From NCBI RefSeq assembly GCF_002002885.1, contig NZ_CP019510.1:3038001-3102000 (forward strand): a stretch of 64,000 nucleotides of DNA. Direction: 5' to 3'. A program made the position numbers and the translations under genes. Numbering within the stretch: the first letter of the stretch is position 1; the number at the start of each line of letters is the position of its first letter. Below the pieces are notes generated by a model. That model saw only the letters and a list, made by a program, of their open reading frames with translations, had not been told where the DNA came from and made no database searches. The DNA comes from Janthinobacterium sp. LM6 (GTDB taxonomy: Bacteria; Pseudomonadota; Gammaproteobacteria; Burkholderiales; Burkholderiaceae_D). Positions 15,073-22,978 of this stretch are shown in pieces.

Positions 15073-18021
15073 ATGCCTAGTCACTTTTACCACCGCTACC
15101 ATCTGCCGCCACGTCATCGCCTGGCAGTCTCCGTCGCGCACGCGATGCTCCACGCAGTGGTGTTGAGTTCTTGTGTCCTGGTCTTGCCGCTGGCATACGC
15201 TGACGAAGTCGAGTTCAATAGCGCCTTCCTGCCGGAAGGCTCGCGCGGCCTGGACCTGGCCGTGTATCAGAAGGGCAATCCTGTCTTGCCGGGCACCTAC
15301 CGTGCCGATGTCGTCCTCAATGGTCAGCTGAAAAGACGCCAGGATATCCAGGTTCGCGCCAATGACGACGGCAGCCATCCCGTGGTGTGCGTGTCGCGCA
15401 AGCTGCTGGAACTGCTGGGCGTCGACCTGGCGCACCTGGCGCCGGAGGCGACGGCGTTGCTGGCAGCGGGCAACTGTGCCGAGCTGAGCAAGCTGATCGA
15501 GAATGCGACGGCCAGGTTCGTGCCGGAAAGCCAGCAAGTCGACATCAGCATTCCCCAGATTTCGTTGCGGCGCGATGCGCGCGGTTATGTCAGTCCGGAA
15601 TTGTGGGATAGCGGCGTCACGTCCGGCATGCTTGGTTATAACTTCAGCAGCAATCACAGCAAGAGTCGCGACAGCGCCTCCAGTTCCGCCTACCTCGGTC
15701 TCGATGGCGGCTTCAATCTGGGTGCCTGGCGCCTGCGCCACACGGGCGCATTGAGCTGGCGGCAAGCCGGCGGCAGTCACTATCAGGTGCTCGATACCTA
15801 TCTCCGGCGCGACATTACCGCCCTGAAAAGCCAGCTGACCCTGGGCGACGCGAATACCAGCGGCGAACTTTTCGATACCCAGTCTTTCCGCGGCGTGCAA
15901 TTGGCCAGCGACGACCGCATGCTGCCGAACTCGCTGCGCGGCTATGCGCCCGTGGTGCGCGGCATCGCCCGCACCAGCGCCCGCGTGACGATACGCCAGG
16001 CGGGCAATATTTTGCTGGAAACGACGGTGGCGCCGGGCGCCTTCGTCATCGATGACCTGTACGCCACCGGCTACGGCGGCGACCTGAACGTGACCGTGTC
16101 CGAAGCCGATGGCAGCGAACAGCGCTTCGTGGTGCCGTATGCGGCCGTGACGCAGCTGCTGCGCCCGGGAACGGTGCGTTTCGGCGCGACGGCTGGCGTG
16201 ACGCGCAACAATTACCTGAGCGAGCAGGCAAATTTTCTGCAAGGCAGCGTGCAATATGGTTTGAGCAACAGCATGACGGGCTACGGCGGCGTGCAAGCCA
16301 GCACGGATTACCTGTCGCTGCTGGGCGGTATGGCGTTTGCCACGCCGATCGGCGCCATGTCCGTCGATCTGAGCCATGCGCAGGCGGAGCTGGCCGCCAG
16401 CAAGACCAAGGGCCAGAGTATGCGCCTGTCGTACAACAAGAATATCCTGAGCACCGGCAGTAATTTTTCGATGGCCGCTTACCGCTTTTCCACCAGCGGC
16501 TACCTGGATTTCGCCAATGCCATGCAGGTGATCGATGCCGAGAAAAAGGGGTATGCCTCCAGCGTGCTGGACCGTCCCCGCAACCGCCTTTCGCTGACGG
16601 CCGACCAGAGCCTGGGCGAGTGGGGTAACCTGAGCATCAGCGGCTATACACAAAACTATTGGAACCGGGAAGGGCAGGACTTGCAGTACCAGTTCAGCTA
16701 TAACCAGCGGCTGGGAAGAGTCAGCTATGGCATCAGCGCCAATCGCGGCAGGACGTCTTACGGCGGCATGGAAAACCGCTTGCTGCTGTCCGTGAACCTG
16801 CCGCTGGGCGGCAACGGTAGTATTGACGTACCGCAAGTGTCGGCCCAGCTGTCGCGCAACGCCGATGGCCGCTACAGCCAACTGGCCACCATCAGCGGCA
16901 CGGCCGGCGAAGAACGCCAGTATGGCTATGGCGCGTCGGTCAGCCGCGATGGCGCCAGCGGCGGCAGCAGCGGCACCTTGAACGGCCAGTACACGGGAGC
17001 GCGGGCGTTTGTCGGCGGTACGCTGGGGCGCGGCCAGGACTATAGCAGCGCGTCGTTCAACATGAGCGGCAGCGTGGTGGCCCATCCGGGCGGCGTGACC
17101 CTGTCGCCGCACCGCAGCGACACCATGGCCGTGGTGCATGCGCCTGGCGCCGCCGGCGCCAAGGTGGCCGGTTATCCCGGACTCAGGCTCGATGCCAGCG
17201 GCAATGCGGTCGTGCCGTACCTGCGTCCGTATGAATTGAACGAAGTGGCGATCGATCCCGCGGGTTCGTCGATGGCCGTGGAGATGCGCGAAACAAGCCA
17301 GCAGGTGGCACCGCGCGACGGCGCCGTGGTGTTCCTCAAATATGCCACCAGCACCGGCCGCGCGGTCCTGTTCCACGTGCGGCTGACGGGCGGCGGCGCG
17401 CTGCCGTTTGGCGCCACCGTCAAGGATGAGCTGGGCCAGGCCGTGGGCATGGTCGGCCAGGATGGCCAGTTGTACGCGCGCCTGCAGGAAAATAGCCGGC
17501 AGCTGTCGATTTCCTGGGGCGGCAAGGCGCAGGAGCGCTGTACCGTGCCCATCGCCGCGTCGCTGCTGCAGGGCGATGGCGGAACATTGCAGCAGGCCGA
17601 CGCCGTATGCGTGCCGGACTTGATCAATGTCAAGGCGGCGCCGGACGACGAGCGCAGTGCCGAACTGCTTGACGGTACCTATTCGGTCGATATTTTCGTC
17701 AATGGCCAGCGCATGGAGCGACGCGATGTGGCCTTCATGCCGGCGGCCGGAGAACCACGCCCGTCGCCGTGTATGAGTACGGTGGATTTGCAGGAGTACG
17801 GCGTGCGCTTGTCCAAAGAGCAGTTGCTGCTGCCGTGCCAGCAGGTGCTGGCAGCGATCCCCGGCGCCAGCTGGCGCCATGAGGCCGCCGTGCAGCGCCT
17901 CGATCTGCAGGTGCCGGCGGCATCGCTGGTGGCGCCGGCGCCACGCCAGGCCATGCAACTGGCCGCAGCCAGAAAATACGACGAAACCGCGATGAAACTC
18001 ACCCAAAAGAGAAAGCCATGA
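15073..18021 (+). CDS. fimbrial outer-membrane usher with extra C-terminal PapC_N-like domain
   Basis: About 982 residues, longer than the usual 830-880. Order: signal peptide (ending LPLAYA), N-terminal periplasmic domain (VEFNSAFLPEG to VDISIPQISL), the beta-barrel with plug (about 150-680), and the usual C-terminal domain ending ERCTVPI. Beyond this, residues about 865-955 look like a second N-terminal-type domain: LLDGTYSVDIFVNGQRMERR, a Cys pair (PSPCMST, LLPCQQ) and LDLQVPAASL, parallel to PGTYRADVVLNGQLKRRQ and QVDISIPQISL at the true N-terminus. The start could instead be the TTG at 15058 overlapping the chaperone stop. The stop overlaps the first adhesin gene as ATGA. Confidence 0.9.
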   Translation: MPSHFYHRYHLPPRHRLAVSVAHAMLHAVVLSSCVLVLPLAYADEVEFNSAFLPEGSRGLDLAVYQKGNPVLPGTYRADVVLNGQLKRRQDIQVRANDDGSHPVVCVSRKLLELLGVDLAHLAPEATALLAAGNCAELSKLIENATARFVPESQQVDISIPQISLRRDARGYVSPELWDSGVTSGMLGYNFSSNHSKSRDSASSSAYLGLDGGFNLGAWRLRHTGALSWRQAGGSHYQVLDTYLRRDITALKSQLTLGDANTSGELFDTQSFRGVQLASDDRMLPNSLRGYAPVVRGIARTSARVTIRQAGNILLETTVAPGAFVIDDLYATGYGGDLNVTVSEADGSEQRFVVPYAAVTQLLRPGTVRFGATAGVTRNNYLSEQANFLQGSVQYGLSNSMTGYGGVQASTDYLSLLGGMAFATPIGAMSVDLSHAQAELAASKTKGQSMRLSYNKNILSTGSNFSMAAYRFSTSGYLDFANAMQVIDAEKKGYASSVLDRPRNRLSLTADQSLGEWGNLSISGYTQNYWNREGQDLQYQFSYNQRLGRVSYGISANRGRTSYGGMENRLLLSVNLPLGGNGSIDVPQVSAQLSRNADGRYSQLATISGTAGEERQYGYGASVSRDGASGGSSGTLNGQYTGARAFVGGTLGRGQDYSSASFNMSGSVVAHPGGVTLSPHRSDTMAVVHAPGAAGAKVAGYPGLRLDASGNAVVPYLRPYELNEVAIDPAGSSMAVEMRETSQQVAPRDGAVVFLKYATSTGRAVLFHVRLTGGGALPFGATVKDELGQAVGMVGQDGQLYARLQENSRQLSISWGGKAQERCTVPIAASLLQGDGGTLQQADAVCVPDLINVKAAPDDERSAELLDGTYSVDIFVNGQRMERRDVAFMPAAGEPRPSPCMSTVDLQEYGVRLSKEQLLLPCQQVLAAIPGASWRHEAAVQRLDLQVPAASLVAPAPRQAMQLAAARKYDETAMKLTQKRKP

Positions 18022-19136
18022 AATTGCATAGAGTGTTAGGTCTGCTGGCCGGACTGTTCGTGTGTGCCGTGCCGCAGCTGGTTCATGCGGCGAGTAAGCT
18101 TTACTGTAGTGGCGGTAGCTATTTCTGGGGAACGATGGCGCTGCAGATCAGCAGTCTTACCGTGCCGCGTGATTTGCCCAATGGTACCACCCTCTATGCG
18201 CAGGCTTTTAGTCAGGCGGGAGGTGTGACGATCGAGTGTGCTCTTGGGTCCTATGCATTTGGGACACAGTTCTCGACTCTCACCGACGTTCTCGGTGGTG
18301 TCAATACTACGTTCTTTGCTGGGAAAGTCTATGCAACCGGGGTACCCGGCATTGGAGTGGTATGGTCTGCCGAAGGCGGGGGTTATATGGATTCCAATAA
18401 CGAGACAAAGTCGACTGGCACCACTTGCACCTTCAACACTGGTTCAACTTGTCGAGCCAGTTTGGTGCTGGCAAATTCTCATTCAGTCAGGTTGGTAAAG
18501 ACGGGGCCGGTCGGGACGGGGGTCATACGGGCAAGCGATTTGGGAAGGGTGAACTACTCTGCGCAATATCGGGCTGATTACTATGATCCTAGTGACAAAA
18601 TTCCCGTTGGCTCAATTGGCTTGAAAGGCAGCATTCAGGTTGTCGGCAAAACCTGCACGACGCCCGATGTCAAGGTGCCGCTTGCGCGTCACAAAGTGTC
18701 GTCGCTGAAGGGGATCAACACCTTTGCCCCGACGGTCAGTTTTGAGATCCGTTTAACCGACTGCCCTGGTTTTCCCGGAAGAATTGATGATTCTAGTTCC
18801 AAGTCTCCAATATCTTCACAGGATGGCGCTATTCGGGCTCCTGTTTATTTACCACCGAATGTCAATCTCCAGATTGCGGGCGCAACGGTGCTCAATGCCG
18901 GCAATGGCGTGCTGGGTCTGACGACGGAAAAAGGGGCGGCCACCGGCGTGGGAGTGCAATTGCTCGACGCTTCAGGCTCTCCTTTTGCCCTGTCGAAGAA
19001 CGTCAGCGTGCCCAATCTCGATGCCAATACCACTTCGGTGAGCATCAAGTTGGGCGCGCGCTATATACAAACGGCGGCCAAGGTGGTGCCCGGCGGGGCC
19101 AATGCCGTGGCGACGTATACGCTGAATTATCAGTAG
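18018..19136 (+). CDS. fimbrial adhesin-like protein, copy 1
   Basis: 372 residues: a signal peptide (MKLHRVLGLLAGLFVCAVPQ, cut near residue 24), an N-terminal domain of about 175 residues likely to be the receptor-binding domain, then a pilin domain (from about GSIQVVGKTCTTPDVKVPL to the C-terminal strand ATYTLNYQ). A two-domain subunit after the usher gene is the normal form of a FimH/PapG-type tip adhesin. The ATG overlaps the usher stop and has AGAGAAAG before it. Compared with copies 2 and 3 it differs mainly in the N-terminal domain, including the Cys-bounded loop CTFNTGSTC (18426-18452). Confidence 0.85.
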   Translation: MKLHRVLGLLAGLFVCAVPQLVHAASKLYCSGGSYFWGTMALQISSLTVPRDLPNGTTLYAQAFSQAGGVTIECALGSYAFGTQFSTLTDVLGGVNTTFFAGKVYATGVPGIGVVWSAEGGGYMDSNNETKSTGTTCTFNTGSTCRASLVLANSHSVRLVKTGPVGTGVIRASDLGRVNYSAQYRADYYDPSDKIPVGSIGLKGSIQVVGKTCTTPDVKVPLARHKVSSLKGINTFAPTVSFEIRLTDCPGFPGRIDDSSSKSPISSQDGAIRAPVYLPPNVNLQIAGATVLNAGNGVLGLTTEKGAATGVGVQLLDASGSPFALSKNVSVPNLDANTTSVSIKLGARYIQTAAKVVPGGANAVATYTLNYQ

Positions 19137-19310
19137 CGCTTGCTTGCCAGGTTGAAAGGTGAGCAACGGCGTGGGTGCGGGCTGGCAAGACGGTCAGGCT
19201 GTGGCTGTTTCAAATCTGGACGTTGTTCAAATTTCACGCCAGGCCATGCAACTGGCCGCAGCCAGAAAATACGACGAAACCGCGATGAAACTCACCCAAA
19301 AGAGAAAGCC

Positions 19311-20426
19311 ATGAAATTGCATAGAGTGTTAGGTCTGCTGGCCGGACTGTTCGTGTGTGCCGTGCCGCAGCTGGTTCAGGCGGCGACTCGGCTTAACTGT
19401 AATAACGTGAGTGGCTATTTCTGGGGAGCGATGGCGCTGCAGATCAGCAGTCTTACCGTGCCGCGTAATTTGCCCAATGGTACCACCCTCTATGCGCAGG
19501 CTTTTAGTCAGGCGGGAGAGGGTGTGAAGATCGAGTGTCCTAGGTCCTTTGCATTTGGGACACAGTTCGCGACTCTCTCCGGCGTTCTCGGTGGTGTCAA
19601 TACTACGTTCTTTGCTGGGAAAGTCTATGCAACCGGGGTACCCGGCATTGGAGTGGTATGGTCTGCCGGAGACGGGGGGTATATGGATTCCAATAACGAG
19701 ACAACGCGGATTGCCACCACTTGCCGCTTCAGCTCTTTTGCAACTTGTCAAGCCAGGCTGGCAAATTCTCCTTCAGTCAGGTTGGTAAAGACGGGGCCGG
19801 TCGGGACGGGGGTCATACGGGCAAGCGATTTGGGAAGGGTGAACTACTCTGCGCAATATAGGGTAGAAATATTTGAGCTTAGTGACAAAATTGGCGTTGC
19901 CTCAATTGGCTTGAAAGGCAGCATTCAGGTTGTCGGCAAAACCTGCACGACGCCCGATGTCAAGGTGCCGCTTGCGCGTCACAAAGTGTCGTCTCTGAAG
20001 GGGATAAACACCTTTACCCCGACGGTCAGTTTTGAGATCCGTTTAACCGACTGCCCTGGTTTTCCCGGAAGAATTGATGATTCTAGTTCCAAGTCTCCAA
20101 TATCTTCACAGGATGGCGCTATTCGGGCTCCTGTTTATTTACCACCGAATGTCAATCTCCAGATTGCGGGCGCAACGGTGCTCAATGCCGGCAATGGCGT
20201 GCTGGGTCTGACGACGGAAAAAGGGGCGGCCACCGGCGTGGGAGTGCAATTGCTCGACGCTTCAGGCTCTCCTTTTGCCCTGTCGAAGAACGTCAGCGTG
20301 CCCAATCTCGATGCCAATACCACTTCGGTGAGCATCAAGTTGGGCGCGCGCTATATACAAACGGCGGCCAAGGTGGTGCCCGGCGGGGCCAATGCCGTGG
20401 CGACGTATACGCTGAATTATCAGTAG
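19311..20426 (+). CDS. fimbrial adhesin-like protein, copy 2
   Basis: 371 residues, same architecture as copy 1: identical signal peptide except for one residue before the cut, N-terminal binding-type domain, and pilin domain almost identical in DNA to copy 1. Differences from copy 1 fall in clusters: TRLNCNNVSGYFWGA at the mature start, EGVKIECPRSFAFG, TRIATTCRFSSFATC and VEIFELSDKIGVAS. The frame is open further upstream, but that part is the duplicated usher tail read in another frame; the ATG at 19311 keeps the AGAGAAAG ribosome signal of copy 1. The Cys-bounded loop (19722-19748) reads CRFSSFATC. Confidence 0.85.
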   Translation: MKLHRVLGLLAGLFVCAVPQLVQAATRLNCNNVSGYFWGAMALQISSLTVPRNLPNGTTLYAQAFSQAGEGVKIECPRSFAFGTQFATLSGVLGGVNTTFFAGKVYATGVPGIGVVWSAGDGGYMDSNNETTRIATTCRFSSFATCQARLANSPSVRLVKTGPVGTGVIRASDLGRVNYSAQYRVEIFELSDKIGVASIGLKGSIQVVGKTCTTPDVKVPLARHKVSSLKGINTFTPTVSFEIRLTDCPGFPGRIDDSSSKSPISSQDGAIRAPVYLPPNVNLQIAGATVLNAGNGVLGLTTEKGAATGVGVQLLDASGSPFALSKNVSVPNLDANTTSVSIKLGARYIQTAAKVVPGGANAVATYTLNYQ

Positions 20427-20600
20427 CGCTTGCTTGCCGGGTTGAAAGGTGAGCAACGGCGTGAGTGCGGGCTGGCAAGACGGTCAGGCTGTGGCTGTTT
20501 CAAATCTGGACGTTGTTCAAATTTCACGCCAGGCCATGCAACTGGCCGCAGCCAGAAAATACGACGAAACCGCGATGAAACTCACCCAAAAGAGAAAGCC

Positions 20601-21716
20601 ATGAAATTGCATAGAGTGTTAGGTCTGCTGGCCGGACTGTTCGTGTGTGCCGTGCCGCAGCTGGTTCAGGCGGCGACTCGGCTTAACTGTAATAACGTGA
20701 GTGGCTATTTCTGGGGAGCGATGGCGCTGCAGATCAGCAGTCTTACCGTGCCGCGTAATTTGCCCAATGGTACCACCCTCTATGCGCAGGCTTTTAGTCA
20801 GGCGGGAGAGGGTGTGAAGATCGAGTGTCCTAGGTCCTTTGCATTTGGGACACAGTTCGCGACTCTCTCCGGCGTTCTCGGTGGTGTCAATACTACGTTC
20901 TTTGCTGGGAAAGTCTATGCAACCGGGGTACCCGGCATTGGAGTGGTATGGTCTGCCGGAGACGGGGGGTATATGGATTCCAATAACGAGACAACGCGGA
21001 TTGCCACCGTTTGCAGCCCCATCTCTTTTGCAACTTGTCAAGCCAGGCTGGCAAATTCTCCTTCAGTCAGGTTGGTAAAGACGGGGCCGGTCGGGACGGG
21101 GGTCATACGGGCAAGCGATTTGGGAAGGGTGAACTACTCTGCGCAATATAGGGTAGAAATATTTGAGCTTAGTGACAAAATTGGCGTTGCCTCAATTGGC
21201 TTGAAAGGCAGCATTCAGGTTGTCGGCAAAACCTGCACGACGCCCGATGTCAAGGTGCCGCTTGCGCGTCACAAAGTGTCGTCGCTGAAGGGGATCAACA
21301 CCTTTACCCCGACGGTCAGTTTTGAGATCCGTTTAACCGACTGCCCTGGTTTTCCCGGAAGAATTGATGATTCTAGTTCCAAGTCTCCAATATCTTCACA
21401 GGATGGCGCTATTCGGGCTCCTGTTTATTTACCACCGAATGTCAATCTCCAGATTGCGGGCGCAACGGTGCTCGATGCCGGCAAAGGCGTGCTGGGTCTG
21501 ACGACGGAAAAAGGGGCAGCCACCGGCGTCGGAGTGCAATTGCTCGACGCTTCAGGCTCTCCTTTTGCCCTGTCGAAGAACGTCAGCGTGCCCAAGCTCA
21601 ATGCCAATACCACTTCGGTGAGCATCAAGTTGGGCGCGCGCTATATACAAACGGCGGCCAAGGTGAAGCCCGGCTGGGCCAATGCCGTGGCGACGTATAC
21701 GCTGAATTATCAGTAG
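20601..21716 (+). CDS. fimbrial adhesin-like protein, copy 3
   Basis: 371 residues. The N-terminal domain is identical to that of copy 2 except for the Cys-bounded loop (21012-21038), which reads CSPISFATC, and the codon before it. There six base changes fall within 15 bases and all alter amino acids. A few further changes lie near the C-terminus (DAGKG, PKLNAN, KPGWAN). The signal peptide and ribosome signal are as in copy 2. It is the last gene of the operon; after it comes a decayed ISL3-type transposase. Confidence 0.85.
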   Translation: MKLHRVLGLLAGLFVCAVPQLVQAATRLNCNNVSGYFWGAMALQISSLTVPRNLPNGTTLYAQAFSQAGEGVKIECPRSFAFGTQFATLSGVLGGVNTTFFAGKVYATGVPGIGVVWSAGDGGYMDSNNETTRIATVCSPISFATCQARLANSPSVRLVKTGPVGTGVIRASDLGRVNYSAQYRVEIFELSDKIGVASIGLKGSIQVVGKTCTTPDVKVPLARHKVSSLKGINTFTPTVSFEIRLTDCPGFPGRIDDSSSKSPISSQDGAIRAPVYLPPNVNLQIAGATVLDAGKGVLGLTTEKGAATGVGVQLLDASGSPFALSKNVSVPKLNANTTSVSIKLGARYIQTAAKVKPGWANAVATYTLNYQ

Positions 21717-21944
21717 CGCTTGCTTGCCAGGTTGAAAGGTGAGCAACGGCGTGGGTGCGGGCTGGCAAGACGGTCAGGCTGTGGCTGTTTCAAATCTGGA
21801 CGTTGCTCAAATTTCATGATGACATAGGCCAAAAGAAGTTTCATCGCGGTTCAGGGGGAATGGGGCCTGGCGTTTTGTCAGGAGGGTGGCGATGGATAGT
21901 TTCAGTTGCTAAACCAGTTGTCGCCAAATAAACCGATTCACCTT

Positions 21945-22611
21945 GCCACGCCACCGCCACGCTCAATGCAGGTCGCCTCTTGCATTTCAGGACAGGTATA
22001 TCGTCGATTCCGTCAGCGGGTTGGACGACGCTTCGCTGTCAATCGCCGTCGATGCCGCTTCCGAAACCGATGCGCTGTGCGGCGGCTGTCGCCAACCATG
22101 CGCCCTGGTGCACGAACGGCGATGGCGCCGGGTCCGGGTCTGGGTTGATGTGCTGGTGCAACTGCTGCCAATCGTGCATGTCGCCAGACTCACCGGTCTG
22201 CGTACGAGGTCGCGGGCGTGCGGCGCCTTGCCATGGATGAATTCTCCCTGCACAAGGAGCACCGCTACGCCACCGTCGTTTTCGATGTCCAGCGCATGCG
22301 CGTGCTGTGGGTCGGCCAAGGCAATGGCCGGGCGGCGATCCGCTCCTTTTTCCAGCTCCTGGTAGAAATGAACACGGCGATGGGTATCGACGTGCGTCAG
22401 TATTGCCCCAGCGCCGGAGTCGTCTGCGACTTGTTCCACGTGGTGGCCCGCTTCCGCCGTAAGGTCGTCGACCGCGTACGGGTCGATCAAGCCAATATTG
22501 CGTGCTGATCCCAAGGGGCGTCTGATCATCAAGCGCATGGCCTACGGATTTCGCGATTCAGCCTATTTCTTCCTGAAAATCAAGGATGCCTTCTCCGGCA
22601 AAGCGCGATGA
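21945..22611 (+). pseudogene. ISL3-family transposase, decayed
   Basis: Pieces of an ISL3-type transposase are found in order but in different frames. First a Cys-rich zinc-finger-like part (LCGGCRQPCALVHERRWRRV), then RRLAMDEFSLHKEHRYATVV with the first catalytic Asp region and RVLWVGQGNGR, then a stop at about 22508, and finally IKRMAYGFRDSAYFFLKIKD and the natural end at 22611. Several frameshifts and an internal deletion make it inactive. The stretch 21817-21944 before it shows nothing recognisable. Confidence 0.7.
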
Positions 22612-22614
22612 ACC

Positions 22615-22643
22615 AAAAAAAAAACGCGCCCGTGAGGGCGCGT
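22615..22643 (-). terminator. intrinsic terminator of the EAL/HTH copy 2 unit
   Basis: On the minus strand, ACGCGCCC pairs with GGGCGCGT (22643-22636 with 22631-22624) around a 4-base loop, followed by about nine T. It lies 31 bases beyond the stop of the HTH gene at 22675. Confidence 0.85.
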
Positions 22644-22674
22644 CGTTGCGTGTGGCCGGCGGGCCGCCAGAGCT

Positions 22675-22977
22675 TCAGGAAATCAAGCGATGCCGGGAGG
22701 GGGCCATGAGTGCCTTGAGTTCGCCGATGGGCAGGCCCGATGCCTCGTGCATGCGTATCAGCATGTCGGTATCGACGGCGGAGTTCCCTTTTCTCAGTCT
22801 GCTGACCGCGAAGGGCGGCACGCCCAGTTCGCGCGCCAGGCAGGCGTCATTGGGCAGCCCCATGTAGGCGAGCAGGCGTTCGACCAGCGCCGCGGCACCA
22901 TGCCCCTGGGCCGGTGTTTCGGCTTCCATGGGGTTGGCGGCCTGGGAATGCGGTATCAGTTGCTGCATGATGGTCAT
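22675..22977 (-). CDS. small XRE-like helix-turn-helix protein (copy 2)
   Basis: 100 residues. Residues about 30-92 (LLAYMGLPNDACLARELGVP, then VSRLRKGN and LIRMHEASGLPIGELKALM) match the protein encoded at 7155 over the helix-turn-helix region. It begins one base after the stop of the EAL gene (TGA-C-ATG), so it is translationally coupled to it. In copy 1 the HTH gene precedes the EAL gene; here it follows. It ends at a strong terminator. Confidence 0.7.
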   Translation of the reverse strand: MTIMQQLIPHSQAANPMEAETPAQGHGAAALVERLLAYMGLPNDACLARELGVPPFAVSRLRKGNSAVDTDMLIRMHEASGLPIGELKALMAPSRHRLIS

Positions 22978-22978
22978 G

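Larger units (their letters stand above)
17942..21816 (+). repeat. three tandem units of about 1.29 kb (usher 3' end plus adhesin gene)
   Basis: Units at 17942-19234, 19235-20524 and 20525-21816. Each begins with the last 76 bases before an adhesin ATG, which in unit 1 are the 3' end of the usher gene and in units 2 and 3 are a non-functional copy, and ends with the same 98-base tail after the adhesin stop. Units 2 and 3 are nearly identical; unit 1 differs in clusters. The junctions read TTTCA-CGCC while the final copy ends TTTCATG, so the novel joint shares only CA with both parents. Confidence 0.9.

Noticed and set aside
14998-18006. 1,002-codon open frame on the minus strand opposite the usher gene
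   Set aside because: Antisense shadow with His/Arg/Gln-rich composition and no recognisable motif; the plus strand encodes an unmistakable usher.
19140-19310. N-terminal extension of adhesin copies 2 and 3 by 57 codons
   Set aside because: This stretch is the post-stop tail plus a duplicated usher end read in another frame. The signal peptide and ribosome signal place the starts at 19311 and 20601.
18018-21716. Diversity-generating retroelement as the cause of adhesin variation
   Set aside because: No reverse transcriptase or template repeat is present in the window, and the changes between copies are not restricted to adenine positions.
18018-21716. Assembly artefact producing three identical copies
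   Set aside because: The copies differ at defined positions, unit lengths differ (1293 and 1290), and the outer junctions are unique, so they are separate sequences. Exact copy number still needs long reads.
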